Below, one piece after another: positions 24,272 to 31,853 of a stretch of DNA of 64,000 nt (position 1 is its first letter; every line of letters begins with the position of its first letter). Where the stretch lies: the NCBI GenBank assembly GCA_003054655.1, contig QAYZ01000016.1, positions 1,178,001 to 1,242,000 on the forward strand. The letters are read 5' to 3'. The position numbers were made by a program, and so were the translations under genes. Below the pieces are notes generated by a model. The model had not been told where the DNA came from. It saw nothing but the letters and a program-made list of their open reading frames with translations, and did no database searches. The DNA is from Spartobacteria bacterium LR76. Its GTDB lineage: Bacteria; Verrucomicrobiota; Verrucomicrobiia; Chthoniobacterales; Terrimicrobiaceae.

Positions 24272-24289
24272 GTTCACCCGGAACCGGCG

Positions 24290-24319
24290 ATGGTAGGCAG
24301 AAAGGCTGTAAACTGCCAA
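24290..24319 (-). promoter_or_regulatory. candidate original tRNA promoter, stranded by the integration
   Basis: Reading on the minus strand toward the tRNA fragment, TTGGCA (24314-24319) and TACCAT (24290-24295) are separated by 18 bases, and the fragment begins 18 bases after the -10 box. This fits a promoter for the tRNA before the element arrived. It is a match by eye only. Confidence 0.45.
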
Positions 24320-24419
24320 GCGGTTTGGTTGTAGCAACATCCACGATCCCCTGCGCCTTGCCTGAAATACGAAGGTGGAGTTGCGCAAGCAAGACTACCC
24401 CGACTAATATTCCCTCATC

Positions 24420-24878
24420 ATGCTCAGACAGGATAAATTTGCAAAAAAATCGCCATTTTTTCGGCACATATCCGTGAGCACTATCTCGCGCCTCCAGAAG
24501 TTCGGTTTCTACTGCTTCATCTTGTTCACTTCAGTAAGCCTTGGGCGTGCAAGCTCAACCGAAGTTCGCTCTGAGACATCGTCAGGAACTCTGATTGCAA
24601 TCCACTCTACACGCGATGCCATCATGCTCGATTTCGACGGTAGATGGACCAATCGCAACGTAACTGGACTCACGTTCTTCGATTGTCAGAACGCGTCCAA
24701 ACAACAAAGAAAAATGATCCTGAGCAGCGAGTCCCTCATCGGCTCACGCGTGAACATTAAGATAACGGCTCCACTCAAAAGCTGGTGGTTTATACGCGGT
24801 GGCATATTGGGGTTTCCCCTCGCCGATGCGGACGTAGAGATCACCCCGTCACCCGCTAAAGCGCCATTTCGCCCATAG
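24420..24878 (+). CDS. hypothetical secreted or membrane-anchored protein
   Basis: This 152-residue protein has a positively charged start and a hydrophobic segment (about 30-43, FYCFILFTSVSLG) that looks like a signal peptide or anchor. The mature part is beta-rich (GTLIAIHSTRDAIMLDF and SLIGSRVNIKITAPLKSWWFIRGG). I do not recognise a family. It lies just right of the element, on chromosomal DNA, 47 bases upstream of a polysaccharide deacetylase gene, and may be co-transcribed with it. Confidence 0.5.
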   Translation: MLRQDKFAKKSPFFRHISVSTISRLQKFGFYCFILFTSVSLGRASSTEVRSETSSGTLIAIHSTRDAIMLDFDGRWTNRNVTGLTFFDCQNASKQQRKMILSSESLIGSRVNIKITAPLKSWWFIRGGILGFPLADADVEITPSPAKAPFRP

Positions 24879-24925
24879 CGCCTGACCACCTCGCATCCTG
24901 ATATTTCAGAACCACACATCCCCTG

Positions 24926-25615
24926 ATGAGATATATGCCCGGCACTCTGCGCAAGCCGTTGTACGCAGTCACGATCGGCATGACATTGAGTAGTTGCACC
25001 ATACTTCAACCAGATTCTCCGCCTAAAGGATCAGGGAAGATTATCCTTACTTTCGACGACGGCCCCACTCCTGCGTCGGAACGACTATTGGATGTCCTGA
25101 AGAAGCACCACGTTAAGGCGACATTTTGCTACGTCGGCGCAAATGTCGTTAAATATCCCAAGACCGCTCGTCGCGCTTACGCTGAAGGCCACACGATCTC
25201 GAATCACACCCAAAATCATCGCCGCCCGTTCCTTCTTCCTTCACCGCTGGATCAAGACATCCAGCAAGCCGATACAACCCTCCGGCAGGCTCTCGACGAT
25301 CCCGAATTCGAAACAACGTTCTTTCGCCCACCCTATGGTCTAAAGACACCAGCAGTCCTGCTTTCGCACGAGGCATCAGCAAGGCGCACTGCCTACCTGA
25401 CATTTTTCATTGATGACTCCTCCACAGGACAAGGCAATGCAAAACGCGTCATGGAGCGGATAAAGAAGACTCTTCTCCACCGCCATGGAGGCGCCATCGT
25501 ACTGCATGAAATGCGATACCCATCACCCCAGCCTTCGAAGGAATGGCTGCCGGATGCCGTGGATGATCTCATCATTTGGGCAAAAGCAAACGGCATGGCA
25601 TTTACTCAATACTAA
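24926..25615 (+). CDS. polysaccharide deacetylase, NodB family, lipoprotein
   Basis: This 229-residue protein has a lipoprotein signal ending in LSSC (Cys at about 24), so it should be membrane-attached on the outer side of the inner membrane. The NodB-type metal site is clear: TFDDGPTP (about 42) for the catalytic base and metal Asp, and SNHTQNH for the two metal His residues. RPPYG and the late IVLHEM are the other family motifs. Such enzymes remove N- or O-acetyl groups from sugars. It is next to a membrane-anchored acyl-carrier-like gene. Confidence 0.88.
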   Translation: MRYMPGTLRKPLYAVTIGMTLSSCTILQPDSPPKGSGKIILTFDDGPTPASERLLDVLKKHHVKATFCYVGANVVKYPKTARRAYAEGHTISNHTQNHRRPFLLPSPLDQDIQQADTTLRQALDDPEFETTFFRPPYGLKTPAVLLSHEASARRTAYLTFFIDDSSTGQGNAKRVMERIKKTLLHRHGGAIVLHEMRYPSPQPSKEWLPDAVDDLIIWAKANGMAFTQY

Positions 25616-25663
25616 AATTCCCATTTTGGCGATTTCCAACCAGATTCCATATAGTCGGACATA

Positions 25664-26092
25664 ATGCTTTCAGCCATCTCATCCATAGCCGTCCTCCTTC
25701 TTCTGGGCTATATCATCGTTCTGGTCACGGATAAGGCGACAAAGCGCAAGCTCGCCAACATTACCCAGGGACGAGCACCTCATACCGATGACGGTTTCTA
25801 TGATCAGTTTTTTGCAAGTTCGGACGTTCCTCGCGATATTGTGATCAAGGTGCGATCAATCTTTCGGGATAACATTCCGGCTGACATCTCGGCAGTGACT
25901 GCGGATGACGACTTTTCGAAAGACTTCAGGCTGATCTGGATGTTGGATTCCATGGCTGACGTGGAGATCCTTGTGAGCTTGGAAAAGGTTTTCGGCATCA
26001 CCATTGAGGACAGCGAAGCGGAGAATATCAAAAGCATTCGCAATGTGGTCGACTTGGTTTGGCGCAAACTCCAGACGGAAAGCACTGATTAA
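25664..26092 (+). CDS. membrane-anchored acyl-carrier-protein-like protein
   Basis: This 142-residue protein begins with one transmembrane segment (about 3-23) and a basic stop-transfer stretch, then a linker. The C-terminal 80 residues look like a phosphopantetheine-binding carrier domain: DDDFSKDFRLIWMLDSMADVEILVSLEKVFGITIEDSEAENIKSIRNVVDLV. The DSM Ser matches the attachment site in D-S-L of ACPs, although the two residues before it differ from the usual G-x. A carrier domain tethered to the membrane is unusual. It may hold an acyl group for modification of a surface molecule; the partner is not obvious. Confidence 0.75.
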   Translation: MLSAISSIAVLLLLGYIIVLVTDKATKRKLANITQGRAPHTDDGFYDQFFASSDVPRDIVIKVRSIFRDNIPADISAVTADDDFSKDFRLIWMLDSMADVEILVSLEKVFGITIEDSEAENIKSIRNVVDLVWRKLQTESTD

Positions 26093-26263
26093 CCGACTGT
26101 CCGCAGGAGAATCTCATCCTTGCTGTTGGCAGATGGAACGCTGCGACCTATCGTCACTGCTCTGAATCTCTCGCAGCAGGTGTTCCGACTTTCGGCCTTA
26201 GAAGCAGTCCCTGACCACCGCGAACTCTCCCACAGAATTCTCTACACACTGAATCTTCTTCCC

Positions 26264-26710
26264 ATGCGTCATCTCTCCCTGATTTTCACCACTGCCCTGA
26301 CTTTTGCGCTCCTCGGAGCGTGCAAACCTGCTCCGCGGCCCAATGTCGTTCCGGCCCAGGCCGTCGAGGTAGCGGCTCCGCTTCATCCGGAGATCGAGCT
26401 GTACATCAACAATTACGTACTCGGCCCCAATCAGGGCTCCACGACGCGCCCAAACTTCTCGCAGTGGTCGCCCGACGTGAAGACGAAATTCTCCACCACC
26501 ACCAACCAGGAGGGCAAGCCGCCCTACTCTGCCTCGATCGAATACCTCGGGCGCAAACCCGAGGGCGATTTCTACAATATCACAATCTCCTTCCCCGCCG
26601 CCGGGACAATCAAGACGGCTTCTCATGAGCTCGTTTACTCGGGCGGGGATGTGGAACTGCTGCGCGATGCCGAGTACCGTATCGGCATCCGCCCGAAGAC
26701 AGCGGAGTAG
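26264..26710 (+). CDS. hypothetical lipoprotein
   Basis: This 148-residue protein has a lipoprotein signal (LLGAC, Cys at about 20) and a Pro-rich linker. The mature region contains TTRPNFSQWSPDVKTKFSTTTN and a short beta-rich C-terminal part (ASIEYLGRKPEGDFYNITISFPAAG). I do not recognise a family. The ATG at 26264 was chosen because it is directly before the signal; the frame open upstream has no protein-like content. It is followed closely by a GNAT gene. Confidence 0.65.
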   Translation: MRHLSLIFTTALTFALLGACKPAPRPNVVPAQAVEVAAPLHPEIELYINNYVLGPNQGSTTRPNFSQWSPDVKTKFSTTTNQEGKPPYSASIEYLGRKPEGDFYNITISFPAAGTIKTASHELVYSGGDVELLRDAEYRIGIRPKTAE

Positions 26711-26742
26711 AAATACGAAGGGCCTGTCCTCAACATGCCGCC

Positions 26743-27186
26743 ATGACCTTCCGCAAAATCTTCCCGGAGACGAATGCCTATGCGCAAGAGCGCGCGCTGC
26801 GCGACACCCTGCTCCGCCAGCCGCTCGGGCTCACGATGGACGCGGAGTCGGTAGATTGGGCCGATGGCACGCGGCATTTCGGCTTGTTCGACGAAACCGA
26901 CACTCTTGTCGCCTGCGTCCTGGCCTCGCCGGGTCCCAACGGCTCGGTACGCCTCCGGCAAATGGCCGTTTCATCCGCGAGTCAGTCGTCGGGTTTCGGA
27001 CGCAGCCTGATGCAACAAGCCGAGGCAGAACTCCGCCGCTCCGGCGTAAAGTCCCTCTCCCTTCACGCCCGCGATACCGCAATCGGCTTTTACGAAAAGC
27101 TCGGGTATTCCCGCGTCGGTGACATTTATCTGGAACTCGGGATTCCACATCAGTTGATGGGCAAGGAACTCGTCCGGAAAGAGTAA
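26743..27186 (+). CDS. GNAT family N-acetyltransferase
   Basis: This 147-residue protein contains the acetyl-CoA-binding core of the GNAT family: VRLRQMAVSSASQSSGFGRSLMQQAEAELRRSG, corresponding to motif A with a Q/SxxGxG-like loop, followed by LSLHARDTAIGFYEKLGYSRVGD. The substrate cannot be told. A related small cytoplasmic GNAT group is common in environmental bacteria. It lies 32 bases after the lipoprotein gene. Confidence 0.85.
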   Translation: MTFRKIFPETNAYAQERALRDTLLRQPLGLTMDAESVDWADGTRHFGLFDETDTLVACVLASPGPNGSVRLRQMAVSSASQSSGFGRSLMQQAEAELRRSGVKSLSLHARDTAIGFYEKLGYSRVGDIYLELGIPHQLMGKELVRKE

Positions 27187-27286
27187 GAAACCCGCCCGAG
27201 GTTCCATGTCGTCACGATGGTGGACTGTCCGCGCCATTGCCTCTTGATTCCCCACCGCGTCCTGCCGAGGATCGCCACCAGAGACC

Positions 27287-28285
27287 ATGAATTGGCATAA
27301 CATTCGCGAATGGGGTATCGAGGGCAAGGGATGGACCGACACGGAACGCTACTATGACCGCCTGCCCGCCCGAGCCCGCGACAGCGTGCCGGAGGCGGTG
27401 TGGAACCTCAGCCATTCCGCGACGGGAATGGCGACGCTTTTCGAAAGCGATGCGTCGGAAATCTGGGGACGCTGGACGATGGAATCCGAGGAGTTCAACG
27501 AACCGAACTTCCCCGCCGCCGGGTTCAGCGGGCTGGATTTGTATACGTGGACCAAGAAGGGCTGGCTCTGGGTCGGCGCGGGCCATGAGGTGAAAGGAGC
27601 GAAGCACGAACAGGCGTTCGCCCGCGAGATGACGCCGAAGCGGCGGAAATACCTGCTCTACCTCCCGCTGCGCAATCCGGTCGAGTCCGTCGAGATCGGA
27701 GTGCCGGACGGCGCGTCCTTCACACCCATCACCCGCAAGCAGAAGCCGGTGGTGTTTTACGGCACGTCGATCGTTCATGGCGCGTATGCGTCGCGTCCGG
27801 GGACGATTCACACGGCGGTGCTCGGCCGCTGGCTCAACCGACCGACGCTCAATCTCGGCTTCTCCGGCAATGCCCGCATGGAGCCCGCCCTGGCCGAACT
27901 CCTCGCGGAACTCGAGGCCAAAGCCTACGTGCTCGATTGCGTGCCCAACATGAGCGCCGACCATGTCCGCGAACGCGTCATTCCCTTTGTCCAGCACCTC
28001 CGCAAGGCCCGGCCCAAAACGCCCATCGTCCTCGTCGGCGAGCGCCCCTACACGAACAGCTGGATACGCCCCGCCCTGCTCAAGGATGAAAAAGAGCGGG
28101 CAAAGGAATACCTGCGCGCGTTCAAGAAACTCCAGGGGGCCGGAACCAAAGACCTCTACTACATCGACGGCACGAACCTCTTCGGCGGCGACCACGAAGC
28201 CGCCCCGGATGGCAGCCACCCCACCGACCTCGGTTACCGCCGCATGGCCGAGGTGATGTATCCGGTGCTCAAGAAGATCGCCTGA
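27287..28285 (+). CDS. SGNH/GDSL-type hydrolase
   Basis: This 332-residue protein has an N-terminal beta domain and a C-terminal SGNH esterase fold. Block I is VVFYGTSIVHGAYASRPG (Ser about 165), block II is LGFSGNARMEP, block III is near LDCVPNMS, and block V is DGSHPTDLGYRRMAE, giving the catalytic Asp/His pair. The N-terminal domain (about 1-150) resembles the one in two-domain SGNH hydrolases that de-esterify carbohydrates. No signal peptide is present, so it acts in the cytoplasm unless exported in another way. Confidence 0.85.
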   Translation: MNWHNIREWGIEGKGWTDTERYYDRLPARARDSVPEAVWNLSHSATGMATLFESDASEIWGRWTMESEEFNEPNFPAAGFSGLDLYTWTKKGWLWVGAGHEVKGAKHEQAFAREMTPKRRKYLLYLPLRNPVESVEIGVPDGASFTPITRKQKPVVFYGTSIVHGAYASRPGTIHTAVLGRWLNRPTLNLGFSGNARMEPALAELLAELEAKAYVLDCVPNMSADHVRERVIPFVQHLRKARPKTPIVLVGERPYTNSWIRPALLKDEKERAKEYLRAFKKLQGAGTKDLYYIDGTNLFGGDHEAAPDGSHPTDLGYRRMAEVMYPVLKKIA

Positions 28286-28382
28286 GACAGTGTCTAAACT
28301 CCTATCGCTTCATCGTTGCAAGCGGTGGGGGAAATGTTCCTGACTACGATTCGATTTTCGATCAGCTAAAAAAGCCACCGCC

Positions 28383-28964
28383 ATGGAGACGCTTATTCCC
28401 ATTGAGATACCCGGCCATGAGGATTCGCCTTCGAGCGGCTCAGGCGTTACCGCCCTCATTCGGCGGAGCGTCGACTCTCCGGAGTCGGCGTCCTTTCTCA
28501 CCGCGCTGAAGCGACAGGCGGAAAGCTTCGCGCGGCTGCATCCCCGGGCTACGATGAAGGTTTTCCGCAGCGCGAGGGAAAGCGGAGCGCTGGAGATCAC
28601 GATCATCCAGCACTTCCCGACGCAGGCGGATCATGATGCGTGGGTAAACTCCGTGGAATTCCAAAGCTGGCGGAACGAAATCGCCCCGCCCGAGTCCGGC
28701 AGTGTGACAAAATACATCGGCATGCAGGCCTTGTTTGCCAGCGGTTCGGATGGCCCTCCGCGTTGGAAGATGGCGGTCCTGCTTATCCTCGCAGTTTATC
28801 CGATGTCGCTGGCGATCTCCGAATGGTTTGCCCCCGCGCTGGCGCATATTCCAACGCTTCTCGGCACGCTCATCACTTCCGTCGCCATCGTCTGGATGAT
28901 GACCTACGTCATCACCCCGCTGCTCACGGCGATCTTCGCCCGCTGGCTGAACGGGTCGAAGTGA
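28383..28964 (+). CDS. antibiotic biosynthesis monooxygenase (ABM)-domain membrane protein
   Basis: This 193-residue protein has an N-terminal ABM-like ferredoxin fold (about 20-115: FLTALKRQAESFARLHPRATMKVFRSARESGALEITIIQHFPTQADHDAWVNSVEFQSW) and two C-terminal membrane helices (about 140-160 and 165-190). Proteins with this layout are widespread and have no proven role. Its stop codon abuts the stop codon of the next gene, which is on the other strand, with no gap between them. Confidence 0.75.
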   Translation: METLIPIEIPGHEDSPSSGSGVTALIRRSVDSPESASFLTALKRQAESFARLHPRATMKVFRSARESGALEITIIQHFPTQADHDAWVNSVEFQSWRNEIAPPESGSVTKYIGMQALFASGSDGPPRWKMAVLLILAVYPMSLAISEWFAPALAHIPTLLGTLITSVAIVWMMTYVITPLLTAIFARWLNGSK

Positions 28965-29780
28965 TCAAATATTCTGCGCCTCCGAGATGAGCACCCGGAA
29001 GCGGTCCAGTATCGTCAGCGTCGCTTTCACATGAGCGGCCACCTGCTTATCCAGCGGAGCGTGATGCGGAGTCTCAAAGACAATCTCGAATGGCTTCGGT
29101 TTTTGCTCGGGCGGAGCGGAGAGTATTCCCTCGTACCCGAGTTCGATGATGCCGTTGTTGGCCTCGAAATTATCGATGCTCCGGTCGAAATTGCGCGGAA
29201 GGATACGCCCGGCAGCCTCGAGGGCCGGCTCCAGCACGTGGCGGGTGAGTTCATGCCCCTTTACAAAACCGTACAGGCCTTCGCTGGTGTCGTCGCTATG
29301 CAGGGAAATGATGCCGTCGAAGCGCATATGCAATAGCTGCTTTTCCAGCAACTGCACCTCGATCTCCGGCGAGCCTTTCCAGAACTCCCGGTTCATATCG
29401 CTGCCACTGCGCAGCCAGCGGGAATTCTCCGCAAACCCCTCGCCGTTGCAGACGGGGTAAACAAAGAGTTCATATCCGCGCGCGAGCTCCGGCTCGGCAT
29501 GGAGGCGGGTCAGCAGCTCGATGGCCGCATGCACCCCGCTCCCTTCGTCCCCATGGACTCCCGCGAAGATGCCCACGCGCAGGTAGGACCGGCTGTCACC
29601 GGGTCCAGCGAAGAGGTACTTTGGCAAAGTCTCGCGCATCCCGAGCTGGCGCTCAAAGGTGATGGGTGCCGCGAAAAGATAATCCGAGCGGCGGGCCAGC
29701 TCATCGAGCGGCCGCAACAGGGTCGGGATATGCCGCTGTTCTCGAGATGCGGGGCGACGGAGGTCCGACACAACCTTCAT
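28965..29780 (-). CDS. succinylglutamate desuccinylase/aspartoacylase-like zinc hydrolase
   Basis: This 271-residue protein has the zinc motif HGDEGSG (H-x-x-E type, about 76-80) and a third zinc ligand in SLHSDD, as in the M14-like aspartoacylase family; NREFW and a C-terminal Glu (EIVFETPHHAP) fit the catalytic Glu region. The substrate is uncertain (an N-acyl amino acid or peptide). The ATG overlaps the stop of the preceding sulfate-binding protein gene by one base (TGATG), so translation is coupled. A GTG three bases earlier is an alternative start. Confidence 0.82.
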   Translation of the reverse strand: MKVVSDLRRPASREQRHIPTLLRPLDELARRSDYLFAAPITFERQLGMRETLPKYLFAGPGDSRSYLRVGIFAGVHGDEGSGVHAAIELLTRLHAEPELARGYELFVYPVCNGEGFAENSRWLRSGSDMNREFWKGSPEIEVQLLEKQLLHMRFDGIISLHSDDTSEGLYGFVKGHELTRHVLEPALEAAGRILPRNFDRSIDNFEANNGIIELGYEGILSAPPEQKPKPFEIVFETPHHAPLDKQVAAHVKATLTILDRFRVLISEAQNI

Positions 29781-30766
29781 CACTTGGCGAGGTAGATCTG
29801 GTCAAACGTACCACCGTCGGCAAAGTGCTCCTTTTGCGCATTGGCCCAGCTTCCGAAGGCCTGATCCACGCTCACCAGCTTGATCGCAGGAAAGAGCGAT
29901 GCGTTTTCCGCGAGGAGATTCTGCGAGCGAGGGCGGAAGTAGTATTTCACCGCGAGCTGCTGGCCTTCATCGGACCAGAGGTACTTGAGATAATCCGTCG
30001 CGAGATCGCGGGTCTTGCGCTTGTCGACGACGGAATCCACCACGCTCACTGGAGCCTCGGCCAGGATGCTGCTCGCCGGGTAAACCACGTCAAACTGGTC
30101 CTTGCTGAATACTCGCGTGATCTGCAGCACCTCACTCTCAAAGGTCAGCAGAGCGTCGCCCATTTCCTTTTGCACAAAGGTATTGGTGGCGGCGCGTCCG
30201 CCGGTCTCGAGCACCGGGACATTCTTGAAAAGCGCCTTCACAAAATCGGCAGGCGAGCCGACCGAGGGATTTTCCTTCGCGTAGGCCCAGGCGGCAAGAT
30301 AGCTGTATCGACCGTTCCCCGAGGTCTTCGGGTTTGGCACGATCACGGAGACACCGGGCTTCGTGAGGTCATCCCAGTTCTTGATGCCCTTGGGATTGCC
30401 CTTGCGAACGAGGAACACGATCGTCGAGGTGTAAGGTGCCGCGTTGTCCGGCAGACGGGTTTTCCAATCCGGCGCAATCAGTCCGGCCTTCACGATGGCC
30501 TCGATGTCGGTGTCCTGGTTCATCGTCACCACATCGGCCTGCAAGCCGTCAATGACCGCCCTCGCCTGCTTGCTTGATCCGCCATTGGAAAGATCGATCA
30601 CCGGCTCCTCGCCGCGGGCTTTCTTGTAGCTGGCCGCATAGGCTTTGTTGAAGTCCTGGTAAAACTCGCGCGTCACGTCGTAGGACGCATTGAGGATGTT
30701 CGGCTGTGCCGCGGTCGCATAGCCGGCAAATAGAATGCTGAGCAAAAGGTATTTCATCATGGTCAT
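29780..30766 (-). CDS. sulfate/thiosulfate-binding periplasmic protein
   Basis: This 328-residue protein has a signal peptide ending TAA (about residue 19) and the family signature of sulfate-binding proteins: NASYDVTREFYQDFNKAY, then SNGGSSKQARAVIDGL, and NPKTSGNGRYSYLAAWAYA. These contribute to sulfate binding. It should bind sulfate in the periplasm for an ABC importer, but no permease or ATPase gene is in this window. It lies 65 bases after cysK with a hairpin between, and its stop overlaps the start of the next gene. Three in-frame ATGs (30766, 30760, 30757) are possible starts. Confidence 0.92.
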   Translation of the reverse strand: MTMMKYLLLSILFAGYATAAQPNILNASYDVTREFYQDFNKAYAASYKKARGEEPVIDLSNGGSSKQARAVIDGLQADVVTMNQDTDIEAIVKAGLIAPDWKTRLPDNAAPYTSTIVFLVRKGNPKGIKNWDDLTKPGVSVIVPNPKTSGNGRYSYLAAWAYAKENPSVGSPADFVKALFKNVPVLETGGRAATNTFVQKEMGDALLTFESEVLQITRVFSKDQFDVVYPASSILAEAPVSVVDSVVDKRKTRDLATDYLKYLWSDEGQQLAVKYYFRPRSQNLLAENASLFPAIKLVSVDQAFGSWANAQKEHFADGGTFDQIYLAK

Positions 30767-30775
30767 GGATAAAGC

Positions 30776-30799
30776 GAGGGGCGCAGTTGCGCGCCCCTC
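30776..30799 (-). promoter_or_regulatory. 9-bp hairpin between cysK and the sulfate-binding protein gene
   Basis: GAGGGGCGC and GCGCCCCTC form a perfect 9-bp stem with a 6-base loop, and a short TTT follows on the minus strand. The T-tract is too weak for a full terminator, so it may be an attenuator or an mRNA-stabilising processing point. Confidence 0.45.
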
Positions 30800-30831
30800 T
30801 CAAGAATTTGGAAATCGTGCAAACGAGCCGA

Positions 30832-31794
30832 TCAGGCGGACACGCTCTTTCTCGCCTCCTCGGCGAGAGCGGTGGAGAGATAGCGCTCGCCCGTGCTGCA
30901 GCCGACCGTGACGATGAGCTTTCCGACGTTCTCGGGGCGCTTGGCCACCTCCAGTGCCGCCCACACATTGGCTCCCGAGGAAATGCCCACGAGCAGACCT
31001 TCCTGCAGGGCGAGTCGGCGGGCGGTGGCGAGGGCGTCTTCGTTCGTCACGGTCACCACATCGTCGACGATGTCGAGATTGAGGTTCTTCGGGACGAACC
31101 CTGCGCCGGTTCCCTGGATCTTGTGCGGGCCGGGCTTCACCGGCTCGCCGTTGCGGGTCTGAGTGATGACTGGGGAGTCCTTAGGCTCGACCGCAATGGC
31201 CTTGAAGCCGGGGTTGCGCTGCTTGATGACCTCGGAGACACCGGTGATGGTGCCACCCGTGCCCACAGCGGAAACAAAGATGTCGACCTTGCCCTCGGTG
31301 TCTTTCCAGATTTCCTCCGCCGTGGTGCGGCGATGGATCTCCGGGTTGGCCGGATTGCTGAATTGCTGGGGAATCCAGGCATTGGGCAGTTCCGTCGCGA
31401 GCTGCTCGGCGCGGCTGATCGCGCCCTTCATGCCCTCCGCGGCGGGGGTCAGAACGAGTTGAGCGCCGAGAAGCGCAAGCAGAGTGCGACGCTCGAGACT
31501 CATGCTCTCCGGCATGGTGAGCACCAGTTTGTACCCCTTGGCGGCGGCAGCAAAAGCGAGAGCGATGCCTGTGTTGCCGCTGGTCGGCTCGATGATCGTG
31601 GTCTCCGATGTGAGACGGCCGTCTTTCTCCGCAGCCGCGATCATGGCGGCACCGATGCGATCTTTCACGCTGCCGAGCGGGTTGTTGAACTCCCCCTTGA
31701 TCGCGATCGTGGCGGGCAATCCCTCCGAAAGACGATTCAGTTTGATGAGAGGCGTCCCGCCGACCGATGCAACCACGTTTTCAAAGTAAGCCAT
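30832..31794 (-). CDS. cysK: cysteine synthase A (O-acetylserine sulfhydrylase)
   Basis: This 320-residue PLP enzyme makes cysteine from O-acetylserine and sulfide. The PLP Lys is in [11 protein letters not shown] (about 45), the PLP-phosphate loop is GTGGTITG, and [12 protein letters not shown] is the substrate-binding Asn loop. The length and the C-terminal [15 protein letters not shown] are typical. It is followed by a sulfate-binding protein gene and preceded by a SulP gene, forming a sulfur-assimilation group. A promoter with a -10 region only a few bases from the ATG suggests a very short or absent leader. Confidence 0.95.
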   Translation of the reverse strand: MAYFENVVASVGGTPLIKLNRLSEGLPATIAIKGEFNNPLGSVKDRIGAAMIAAAEKDGRLTSETTIIEPTSGNTGIALAFAAAAKGYKLVLTMPESMSLERRTLLALLGAQLVLTPAAEGMKGAISRAEQLATELPNAWIPQQFSNPANPEIHRRTTAEEIWKDTEGKVDIFVSAVGTGGTITGVSEVIKQRNPGFKAIAVEPKDSPVITQTRNGEPVKPGPHKIQGTGAGFVPKNLNLDIVDDVVTVTNEDALATARRLALQEGLLVGISSGANVWAALEVAKRPENVGKLIVTVGCSTGERYLSTALAEEARKSVSA

Positions 31795-31795
31795 A

Positions 31796-31830
31796 AACGA
31801 CTAAATAGGTCGTTAATAAGCCCACGTCAA
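31796..31830 (-). promoter_or_regulatory. candidate cysK promoter with overlapping inverted repeat
   Basis: On the minus strand TTGACG (31825-31830) and TATTTA (31802-31807) are 17 bases apart. AACGAC and GTCGTT (31809-31814 and 31796-31801) form a 6-bp inverted repeat across the -10 box, ending one base from the ATG at 31794. This looks like an operator of a cysteine regulator; the identity of the regulator is unknown. Confidence 0.5.
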
Positions 31831-31853
31831 CCCCGATTCGGAAAAAAGTCATT

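Larger units (their letters stand above)
24066..24419. other. gene-free right end of the element and attachment junction
   Basis: This 354-base stretch holds the right arm repeat (24093-24115), a 118-base segment in which I see nothing, the right attachment repeat (24234-24271), and then chromosome with what looks like the original promoter of the tRNA gene. A reading frame that crosses the tRNA fragment is not a gene. Confidence 0.7.

Noticed and set aside
24127-24477. Reading frame across the tRNA fragment
   Set aside because: Its SYEPPALTVELYP segment is the tRNA repeat translated in one frame; the same peptide appears on the left copy.
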